Shown here in pieces: positions 44,811 to 51,093 of a DNA stretch of 51,093 nucleotides. Source of the stretch: an uncultured Gemmiger sp. (GTDB lineage Bacteria > Bacillota > Clostridia > Oscillospirales > Ruminococcaceae). Numbering within the stretch: the stretch's first letter is position 1; every line of letters begins with the position of its first letter. The notes beneath the pieces were generated by a model that saw only the letters and a program-made list of their open reading frames with translations, ran no database searches and was not told the DNA's origin. The position numbers were made by a program, and so were the translations under genes. The stretch lies in assembly GCA_947631565.1 (NCBI GenBank), contig CANRLV010000009.1:1-51093 (forward strand), written 5' to 3'.

Positions 44811-44985
44811 ATCGGTTTCGGCGGACATGCGCCGACGAAACCGATACTTCTAGAGCAAAAATGCCGCAGCGAGTCGCCTTTAGGCATGAGCAAGGCATTT
44901 TTGCGATGGTGGGGAATCCAAGGGGGAGGTACAGGCGACTTGGCGGAGCGCAGCGCAGCCAACGAAGCCGAACCTCCCCTTACTG
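44811..44985. repeat. Nested inverted repeats in the comEC/apt-HIT intergenic region
   Basis: Three inverted repeats lie in tandem: ATCGGTTTCG/CGAAACCGAT (44811-44845), GCAAAAATGCC/GGCATTTTTGC (about 44853-44904) and AAGGGGGAGGT/ACCTCCCCTT (about 44919-44981). The gap holds no gene over 150 bp. T-rich flanks of the middle repeat could terminate transcription of both flanking genes. The regular build suggests an interspersed repeat family. Confidence 0.5.
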
Positions 44986-44988
44986 GCG

Positions 44989-45333
44989 TCAACCCGGCGG
45001 CCACGCAAGGCTGCGCCCGGCCAGCACATGGAAGTGCAGGTGCCCAACGCTCTGCCCGCCGTCCTCGCCGACGTTGGTGACGACGCGATAGCCGCTGTCG
45101 GCCACGCCCAGCTGTCGGCACAGGTCGGCGATGACGGTGTAGATGTGCCCGACCAGCTCGGCGTCGGTCTCCTTGAGGGCGGCGGCGCTGTCGATGTGGC
45201 GCTTGGGGATGACGAGGAAATGCACCGGCGCCTGCGGGTCGATGTCATAAAACGCCAGCAGGCATTCGTCCTCAAACAGCTTTTTGGAGGGGATCTCCCC
45301 CGCCGCGATCTTGCAGAACAGGCAATCTGCCAT
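44989..45333 (-). CDS. hinT: HIT family nucleotide-binding hydrolase
   Basis: A 114 aa HINT-type protein. It starts at the second ATG (MADCLFCKIAAGEIPSKKL) because GGGAGGT is too close to the first. The histidine triad is VGHLHFHVLAGR, and FLVIPKRHIDSAA is the conserved upstream region. An N-terminal CxxC (CLFC) typical of the HinT group is present. It probably hydrolyses adenosine phosphoramidates. Located between apt-like and alaS. Confidence 0.93.
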   Translation of the reverse strand: MADCLFCKIAAGEIPSKKLFEDECLLAFYDIDPQAPVHFLVIPKRHIDSAAALKETDAELVGHIYTVIADLCRQLGVADSGYRVVTNVGEDGGQSVGHLHFHVLAGRSLAWPPG

Positions 45334-45351
45334 AGCCATACCTCCCTTGCT

Positions 45352-48009
45352 TTATTGCTGTGTCAGCGCCTTGCGGATGATATCCGGCACGGCGTTGAGC
45401 GCCTCGTCGATCTTGGTCACGTCGCCGATGCCGGCCATCGCGAAGTCCGGCTTGCCGCCGCCGCGTCCGCCGGCGATGGCGGCGATGTCGCGCACCAGCA
45501 GCCCGGCCTTGAGCCCGCGGGCCAGCACGTTTTTGGCCACGCCGACGGCCATCGTGGTCTTGGCGCCGTCGGCGCCCACCAGCACGGTGACGGTGTTGGG
45601 GGCCTTGTCGCGGATCTTGTCGACCATGTCGCGCAGTGTCTCGGTGCCGGTGCCGGAGAGGTAGGCGCTGATGACGCGCACGCCGTCGATGTCGGCGGCA
45701 TTTTCGAACAGGCCGTCCACCTGGGCGGCGGCCAGCTGGCCCTTGGCGGCCTCCAGTTGGCGGGCCGTTTCTTTCAGCTCGGCGGCCAGCGCCGCGGCGC
45801 GGGCGGGCAGGTCTTTGGGATTGTTGGCCTTGAGGGCGGCGGCCGTCTCGCTCAGCAGGCGGTCGTGCTCGGCCAGCAGGCCCAGCACGCCGAAAGCGGT
45901 GGTGGCCTCGATGCGGCGGATGCCGGCCGCCACGCTCGATTCGCTCAAGATCTTGAAGCAGCCGATCTCGGCCGTGTTCTTGACGTGGGTGCCGCCGCAG
46001 AACTCGGTGGACCAGCCGCCAGCATCGACCACGCGCACGACCTCGCCGTATTTCTCGCCGAACAGGGCCATTGCGCCCATCTTCTTGGCTTCCTCAATGG
46101 GCAGGTCCTGCACCGTGACCGGCAGGCAGGCGTAGATCTTCTCGTTGACGATGCGCTCGACCCTGGCCAGCTCCTGCGGCGTGACGGCGCTGAAATGCGT
46201 GAAGTCAAAGTGGGTCAGCTTGTCGTCCTGGTAGCTGCCGGCCTGGTGCACATGGTCGCCCAGCACCTCGCGCAGGGCTTTCTGCAGCAGGTGGGTGGCG
46301 GTGTGGTTGCGGCAGATGGCGCCGCGGCGGGCCGCGTCGACCGATGCGGTGACGGTGTCCCCCACCTTGAGGGTGCCCTCCAGCAGCGTGCAGGTGTGCA
46401 CGAAATAGCCCTTGGGCGTCTTTTTGACCTGCCCGACCTGCAATCTGGCGCCCGGTGCCGTCAAGGTGCCGTGGTCAGCGACCTGGCCGCCCATCTCGGC
46501 GTAGAACGGGGTACGGTCCAAAACGACCAGCACGCCCTCCTTGGCGCCCTCGTCGGTGGCGACGGCGTCGGCCAGCTCCTCGCCCTCGGACAGGGCCAGC
46601 ACGGTGCCCTGTTCGGTCAGCGTATCATAGCCGTCAAACACGGTGGGCGCAGCGGTCAGCTCGCCGAAGAGGTCGGCGCTCCAGCCCGAGATGTCCTTGG
46701 CCAGGCGCTCGGCGCGGGCGCGTTCGCGCTGCTTGGTCATCTCGGCGTGGAAGGCGGCCTCGTCGACCAGCACGCCGGCCTCGGCGGCGATCTCACGCGT
46801 CAAGTCGAGCGGGAAGCCGAAGGTATCGTTGAGCTTGAAGGCCTCCAGCCCGGTCAGGACCTTCTCTTTGGCGCCCTCGAGCTTGTCGAGCATACCGTTC
46901 AGGATATTGAGCCCGGCGTCGATGGTGCGGGAGAAGCGCTCCTCCTCGGTGCCGATGACCTTTTTGATGTAGCCCTCGTGCTCGCGCAGCTCGGGGTAGC
47001 CCTGTTCGCTGGAGGCGATGACGGTATCGACGAGCTCGGTCAGGAAGGGCCGGGTGATGCCCAGCATACGGCCGTGACGGGCGGCGCGGCGCAGCAGGCG
47101 GCGCAGCACATAGCCGCGGCCCTCGTTCGAGGGCAGCACGCCGTCCGACACCATAAACACGGTGGATCGGATGTGGTCGGTGATGACGCGGATGGAGATA
47201 TCATCCTTGTCGTTTTTGCCGTAGGTCTTGCCGGCGATGTGCTCGACATGGTGCAGCACGGCGGCGACGGTGTCGACCTCGAACAGGTTGCCGACGTCCT
47301 GCATCACGCAGGCCAGGCGCTCCAGGCCCATGCCGGTGTCGATGTTGGGCTTGGGCAGCCGCGTATAGGTGCCCTTGCCGTCGGAATCGAACTGGCTGAA
47401 AACGAGGTTCCACACCTCCATATAGCGGTCGCAGTCGCAGCCGACCTTGCAGGTGGGCTTGCCGCAGCCGTGCTCGGGGCCGCGGTCATAGTAGATCTCG
47501 GAGCAGGGGCCGCAGGGGCCGGAGCCGTGCTCCCAGAAGTTGTCCTCCTTGCCGAAGCGGACCATATGGTCCTCCGGGATGCCGATCTTTTTCGTCCAGA
47601 TATCGTACGCCTCGTCGTCCTCGAGATAGACCGAGATGTACAGCTTATCGGCCGGGATGGCAAGCTCGCCGGTCAAAAACTCCCACGCCCAGGGGATGGC
47701 CTCGTCCTTGAAATAATCCTGGAACGAGAAGTTGCCCAGCATTTCAAAGAAAGTGCCGTGGCGGGCCGTGATGCCTACGCGCTCGATGTCCGGCGTGCGG
47801 ATGCACTTCTGGCAGGTGGTCACGCGGTGGCGGGGCGGCTCCTCCTGGCCCAAAAACCACTTTTTCATCGGGGCCATGCCGCTGTTGATGAGCAGCAGGC
47901 TGGGGTCATCCTTGGGCACGAGCGGGAAGCTGCCCAGCCGCAGATGGCCCTTGGTCTCAAAAAAGTGCAGGTACTTTTCGCGCAGGTCGTTGAGGGATGT
48001 CCATTGCAT
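45352..48009 (-). CDS. alaS: Alanyl-tRNA synthetase
   Basis: An 885 aa class II synthetase. MQWTSLNDLREKYLHFFETKGHLRLGSFPLVP...LLINSGMAPMKKWF is motif 1/2 of the catalytic core; GMGLERLACVMQ is motif 3. The editing domain has NHTATHLLQKALR, and CGGTHVKNTAEIG with its zinc-binding Cys/His. The C-terminal C-Ala domain ends in ALNAVPDIIRKALTQQ. The gene starts at the ATG 10 bases after GGAAAGGAAG, below a T-box leader. Length is normal. Confidence 0.97.
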   Translation of the reverse strand: MQWTSLNDLREKYLHFFETKGHLRLGSFPLVPKDDPSLLLINSGMAPMKKWFLGQEEPPRHRVTTCQKCIRTPDIERVGITARHGTFFEMLGNFSFQDYFKDEAIPWAWEFLTGELAIPADKLYISVYLEDDEAYDIWTKKIGIPEDHMVRFGKEDNFWEHGSGPCGPCSEIYYDRGPEHGCGKPTCKVGCDCDRYMEVWNLVFSQFDSDGKGTYTRLPKPNIDTGMGLERLACVMQDVGNLFEVDTVAAVLHHVEHIAGKTYGKNDKDDISIRVITDHIRSTVFMVSDGVLPSNEGRGYVLRRLLRRAARHGRMLGITRPFLTELVDTVIASSEQGYPELREHEGYIKKVIGTEEERFSRTIDAGLNILNGMLDKLEGAKEKVLTGLEAFKLNDTFGFPLDLTREIAAEAGVLVDEAAFHAEMTKQRERARAERLAKDISGWSADLFGELTAAPTVFDGYDTLTEQGTVLALSEGEELADAVATDEGAKEGVLVVLDRTPFYAEMGGQVADHGTLTAPGARLQVGQVKKTPKGYFVHTCTLLEGTLKVGDTVTASVDAARRGAICRNHTATHLLQKALREVLGDHVHQAGSYQDDKLTHFDFTHFSAVTPQELARVERIVNEKIYACLPVTVQDLPIEEAKKMGAMALFGEKYGEVVRVVDAGGWSTEFCGGTHVKNTAEIGCFKILSESSVAAGIRRIEATTAFGVLGLLAEHDRLLSETAAALKANNPKDLPARAAALAAELKETARQLEAAKGQLAAAQVDGLFENAADIDGVRVISAYLSGTGTETLRDMVDKIRDKAPNTVTVLVGADGAKTTMAVGVAKNVLARGLKAGLLVRDIAAIAGGRGGGKPDFAMAGIGDVTKIDEALNAVPDIIRKALTQQ

Positions 48010-48045
48010 ATTCGTACATTCTTCCTTTCCTGATTCGGGGCGGAT

Positions 48046-48316
48046 AAAAAAGGATACTCCCGTCCCCGCTGTTTTGCAGGGGCGGGAGTTTACAAAACTT
48101 CCGTGGTACCACCCGGCTTGCGGCCCTGGCCAAAAAACGGCACACGGCCGCCGCTCAAAATGCACCGATAACGCTGCGCCAGGCGCCCGGCATTGACCGG
48201 GAGGCTCCGGGGTGGCATTGCCGGGGAAACGGTCAGGCACCTCGCAGCAGATGGCGCCCTCTCTGTACACCGCCGGGCCCGGCATTGGCCCGTTCATCGC
48301 CCTTGTTCGATATTCC
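48046..48316 (-). ncRNA. T-box riboswitch in the alaS leader
   Basis: The minus strand carries the T-box core GGGTGGTACCACGG (48101-48116), which pairs with the uncharged tRNA acceptor end. Next is a terminator hairpin ACTCCCGCCCC/GGGGACGGGAGT with TTTTTT (48046-48089). The 200-nt upstream is GC-rich and can form stem I. Uncharged alanyl-tRNA would promote read-through into alaS. The specifier codon was not assigned with confidence. Confidence 0.88.
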
Positions 48317-48322
48317 GGTATT

Positions 48323-48351
48323 ATTATAGGGTGCCGGGCGGCGCTTGTCAA
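48323..48351 (-). promoter_or_regulatory. Consensus promoter of alaS
   Basis: TTGACA, 17-bp spacer, TATAAT on the minus strand, a fully consensus sigma-A promoter. The -35 overlaps the stop codon of the upstream penicillin-binding protein gene. Confidence 0.9.
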
Positions 48352-50003
48352 GCGGTTTTGCCTGACTCTGGCAGCTTTGGCGCCGTCAGCGCCGCAAAAT
48401 CCGGCTGCAGGGCCAAAAGGCCGTTCGCCACCTGTGCAAACAGCGCCGCGCTGGAGGTCTGCGGCTCCAGCACGCCGTCCTGCAGCACCACGATGGTATA
48501 GCGCGGGGCCTCGGCCGGCCAGAAGCCGGCAAACCAATGGTTGAGAAGCTCCTCGCCGTTCTCATCATACTGTCCGGTCTGGGCGGTGCCGGTCTTGCCG
48601 CCGGCGCCGCCGGCCAGCGGCAGCGCGTCGCGCCCGATACCCTCCTCGACCACCGTGCACAGCATGCTGCGGAGGATGCGGGCGATGTCGGCGCTGCAGG
48701 CGCGCCGCGGCGGGGCGGTCTCGGGGACTGAGAGGAGCTCCTGCGTCCCGGCGTCCACAATGCCCTGCACAAAGCGCGGCGAGCACAAAAAGCCGCCGTC
48801 GGCGATGGTGTTCATCATCGCCGCCACCTGGAGGGGCGTTACGGTCAGGTCGCCCTGACCGAAGCTGAACATCGCCAGCTGCCCGGCGTTTTGCAGCCCG
48901 GCCGCGGCGGGCAGCGTGCCGGCCGCGCTTTTAAGGCCCGGCGCCACGGTCAGGGCACTGCCGAAGCCCAGGCGCTGCGCGGTCTCGGCCAGGCGCTGCG
49001 CGCCCAGGGCCTGCCCCAGCTCGATGAAAAAGGTGTTGCAGCTTGCCTCCAGTGCACCGCGCAGGTTGACAAGGCCGTGCGCCCGCCCCTGGGCGCAGCG
49101 GTAGGTCTGGCCCGCGACCTCGATGCTGCCGGTGCAGTCATGCGTGTACCAGTCGAGCCCCGCCTCGTACGCGGCCACGGCCAGCACCACCTTGAACACC
49201 GACCCCGCGCTGAAGGCCGCCAGCGGCCGGTCGATGAGCGAGGTATCGTTGGCGGCGATGCTGGCGGCGATGTCGCTTGGGTCAAATTCCGGCATACTGA
49301 CGCTGGCCAGCACCTCGGCCGTCTGAGTGTCCAGCACCAGGATACACCCGCGCGGCATACCGGCGGCGGCCACGCCCTCGCACAGGCGCTGGATACCGGC
49401 GTCCAGGGTCAGGCGCACGCCCTGCCCGCTGCCGTTCTGCCGGGTGACGAGCTGCGGCGCCGTGCCGGCCGGCAGGCTGCCCTGCGCCGTGGTCACGCAG
49501 GTCACGGCGGCATCGTCGCCGGCGGCGGCGAGCACATCGTCATACACGCGCTCCAGCCCGGCCACGCCGCGGCCGTCGCCGTCCAGGTAGCCGAGCAGAT
49601 GGCGGGCAATGGGCAGCGGCAGACAGCGCCGGCTGGCCGCGCAGCAGTATACGCCGCTGCGGCTCAGATCCTGCCGGACCTCGACCAGAAACGGCTGCGC
49701 CGCGTTGCGCCGGGCGTACAGCTCCTCCTGCACCGCGTAGGGCACATAGGGGAACAGCGCGGCATAGCTGCCGTCGCCGGGGATGCACAGCGCGTACCAC
49801 TGCTGCACCGTCCCGGTCAGGGGGCGGCCGGCGCGGTCATAAAAATCGCCGCGCCGCCGCGGCAGTGCGGTCTCGCTGACGACTTGCGCCCCGGCGCTGG
49901 ACGCGTAAGCCGTATCGGTGCCGATCCACCAGACCCGGCACAAAATACCGCCCAGCAGCAGCACCAGCGCCATACACAGCCCCAGCAGCCGTTTTTGCGC
50001 CAT
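48348..50003 (-). CDS. Penicillin-binding protein, peptidoglycan transpeptidase (FtsI/PBP2 type)
   Basis: A 551 aa membrane-anchored transpeptidase. One N-terminal transmembrane helix (LLGLCMALVLLLGGILC) is followed by a pedestal domain. The catalytic motifs are FSAGSVFKVV (SxxK), ASCNTFF (SxN) and GGKTGTAQTG (KTG). This is the FtsI/PBP2/SpoVD class B layout. The pedestal is shorter than in classic SpoVD, and no PASTA domain is seen. It crosslinks peptidoglycan; whether in elongation, division or sporulation is not clear from sequence. The next gene (VanZ-like) is upstream. Confidence 0.9.
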   Translation of the reverse strand: MAQKRLLGLCMALVLLLGGILCRVWWIGTDTAYASSAGAQVVSETALPRRRGDFYDRAGRPLTGTVQQWYALCIPGDGSYAALFPYVPYAVQEELYARRNAAQPFLVEVRQDLSRSGVYCCAASRRCLPLPIARHLLGYLDGDGRGVAGLERVYDDVLAAAGDDAAVTCVTTAQGSLPAGTAPQLVTRQNGSGQGVRLTLDAGIQRLCEGVAAAGMPRGCILVLDTQTAEVLASVSMPEFDPSDIAASIAANDTSLIDRPLAAFSAGSVFKVVLAVAAYEAGLDWYTHDCTGSIEVAGQTYRCAQGRAHGLVNLRGALEASCNTFFIELGQALGAQRLAETAQRLGFGSALTVAPGLKSAAGTLPAAAGLQNAGQLAMFSFGQGDLTVTPLQVAAMMNTIADGGFLCSPRFVQGIVDAGTQELLSVPETAPPRRACSADIARILRSMLCTVVEEGIGRDALPLAGGAGGKTGTAQTGQYDENGEELLNHWFAGFWPAEAPRYTIVVLQDGVLEPQTSSAALFAQVANGLLALQPDFAALTAPKLPESGKTA

Positions 50004-50067
50004 AAAAATACCCCCCTGCCCTGCTTACCTGTTACCAGTATGCCCGGGCACGGGGGATGGCAGTATT

Positions 50068-50532
50068 TTATTTTCGTTTTGCCTGCCGGCGTTTTGCCCG
50101 CCAGTGCAAGACCAGCCATACGGCGGCAATGCCGGGCAAAAAGCCGAGGGCGTCCACACCAATGTCCTTCCACATCGCGGCCCGCCCCGGTACAAAGAAC
50201 TGGTGCAGCTCGTCGCCGGCGGCATACGCAAGACACAGGGCGGCCGCCGCGGCCATCTGCACGGGCAGGCGGCGCCCCGTGCACCACAAATGCACTGTGA
50301 CCGCCATGCTGATCCCCAGCGCCGCGTACAGATAGACGTGCGCCCATTTGCGGATGTTGGCGTAGCCGCGGGCGTCGAACCATGCGGGCATCAGGGCATC
50401 GGCGCCGGTCTTCTCCGCCGCCGTCAGCGCTGCGCTGCTCAAATGGTAGGACTGCTCCCCGGGCTGCGCCGAGAGGGCAAAGATGAGCGCCATCACCGCC
50501 AGGGTGCAGGCAAGCGCGGCCCAGCGTTTCAT
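50068..50532 (-). CDS. VanZ-like family membrane protein
   Basis: A 154 aa protein starting at MKRWAALACTLAVMALIFALSAQPG. Four hydrophobic segments, the FALSAQPGEQS N-terminal motif, RKWAHVYLYAALGI and the conserved DELHQFFVPGRAAMWKDIGVDALG place it in the VanZ family. Its function is unknown; the family includes teicoplanin-resistance proteins but most members are uncharacterised envelope proteins. It lies 64 bp from the penicillin-binding protein gene. Confidence 0.85.
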   Translation of the reverse strand: MKRWAALACTLAVMALIFALSAQPGEQSYHLSSAALTAAEKTGADALMPAWFDARGYANIRKWAHVYLYAALGISMAVTVHLWCTGRRLPVQMAAAAALCLAYAAGDELHQFFVPGRAAMWKDIGVDALGFLPGIAAVWLVLHWRAKRRQAKRK

Positions 50533-50592
50533 CCCGTTGCCCCCTTTGTAAAAATCTTTTACCAGTATACCCGCTTCGGGCACGGTTTGCAA

Positions 50593-50624
50593 GCAAAAAT
50601 GCAGGGGCCGCTGCCGGCCCCTGC
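50593..50624 (-). terminator. Intrinsic terminator after groEL
   Basis: GCAGGGGCC stem with a short loop, GGCCCCTGC and ATTTTTGC on the minus strand (arms 50601-50609/50616-50624), 14 bp after the groEL stop codon. Confidence 0.85.
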
Positions 50625-50638
50625 ACGCTGGGTCTTGC

Positions 50639-51093
50639 TTAGTACATACCGTCCATGCCGCCGGCCGGCGCCGCCGGGGCCGGAGGCTCCGGGATATCGG
50701 CGACCAGGCTCTCGGTGGTCAGCACCATGGCGGCCACGCTGGCGGCGTTCTCCAGCGCCGAGCGGGTGACCTTGGTCGGGTCGACGATACCGGCCTCGAT
50801 CATGTCCTCAACGTACTCTTCCTTCTGGGCGTCAAAGCCGTAGTTGACCTTGCCGGCAGCGAGCACATTGTTGATGATGACGCTGCCCTCGAGCCCCGCG
50901 TTGGCCGCGATCTGGCGCAGCGGGCTTTCCAGCGCCTTGCGCACGATCTGGGCACCGGTGCGTTCGTCACCGGCAAGCTCCTTGACCAGCTTCTCGACCG
51001 CCGGGATGGCGCCCAGGGTGGCCACGCCGCCGCCGGCGACGATGCCCTCCTCAACGGCCGCCTTGGTGGCGTTGAGGGCGTCCTCGATGCGCA
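50639..51093 (-). CDS. groEL: Chaperonin GroEL, C-terminal part (gene continues past the window)
   Basis: The last 150 codons of a GroEL60. Recognisable segments are [53 protein letters not shown], and [29 protein letters not shown], with the C-terminal GGMDGMY flexible tail. It is incomplete at the right window edge and presumably forms groES-groEL beyond it. The ATP site is outside the window. Confidence 0.97.
   Translation of the reverse strand, partial: RIEDALNATKAAVEEGIVAGGGVATLGAIPAVEKLVKELAGDERTGAQIVRKALESPLRQIAANAGLEGSVIINNVLAAGKVNYGFDAQKEEYVEDMIEAGIVDPTKVTRSALENAASVAAMVLTTESLVADIPEPPAPAAPAGGMDGMY

Noticed and set aside
45028-48033. A 1001-codon open frame on the plus strand opposite alaS, and similar long frames opposite other GC-rich genes (2476-4110, 7922-9604, 42192-43643).
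   Set aside because: They are antisense shadows of well-supported genes in high-GC DNA. They lack SD sequences, show biased low-complexity composition and have no recognisable domains.
48009-48537. An N-terminal extension of alaS reading through its leader.
   Set aside because: The region holds a T-box, a terminator and a consensus promoter, and the extra residues do not resemble AlaRS. The start is at 48009.

Overview
The window is the right part of an integrated temperate siphophage (position 1 to about 38.8 kb) followed by a conserved bacterial chromosome segment (about 38.83 to 51.09 kb). The host part is GC-rich Firmicutes DNA: guaA, an RNase M5-like Toprim gene, holA, comEC, an apt-like phosphoribosyltransferase, a HIT protein, alaS with a T-box leader, a penicillin-binding protein, a VanZ-like gene and the 3' end of groEL. 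Gene content, GC content and the T-box suggest a gut Oscillospiraceae/Ruminococcaceae relative (Faecalibacterium/Gemmiger/Subdoligranulum type). That is an inference and no 16S rRNA is present.

Almost all prophage genes are on the minus strand, mostly with 1-8 bp stop/start overlaps, so lytic transcription runs from right to left. From the right end: integrase (37689-38753, +) beside the 3' end of guaA; a lipoprotein moron and a CI-like repressor on the plus strand (36415-37320); an operator/promoter region (36316-36394); small HTH/Xis-like regulators (34.9-35.8 kb); a recombination module (DUF1351, RecT, MBL-fold protein, HNH nuclease; 31.0-34.1 kb); a replication initiator with an origin-like iteron array inside the gene (30.15-30.97 kb); PcfK/PcfJ-like proteins, an N6-methylase-like protein, a phage sliding clamp and two radical-SAM-type proteins (22.5-29.6 kb); a J-domain protein; two tandem tRNA-like elements; a Dam-like methylase; and a long run of small early genes (13.7-20.6 kb). 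An ArpU-like late regulator (12974-13564) comes next, then a terminator-bounded cassette, then terminase, portal, minor capsid, scaffold, major capsid and head-tail connector genes. Tail and lysis genes and the other attachment site lie beyond position 1.

The most interesting module is the 10.2-12.8 kb cassette: ParB-like protein, DpdA-like 7-deazaguanine DNA transglycosylase, a class I SAM methyltransferase and a QueT-family queuosine-precursor transporter. It sits between two intrinsic terminators, between the late regulator and terminase. It looks like a compact DNA-hypermodification system that imports its base, inserts it into phage DNA and may methylate it. Other notable signals are a probable -1 frameshift at the end of the major capsid gene; a minor capsid protein ending in a BECR/EndoU-like toxin domain with an adjacent acidic candidate immunity gene; two plus-strand promoter-terminator units that look like small antisense RNAs; clamp-binding peptides at two C termini in a phage that carries its own clamp; and palindromic elements, one in frame within comEC.

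All calls are from reading the sequence. No database search, RNA folding or promoter scoring was run.
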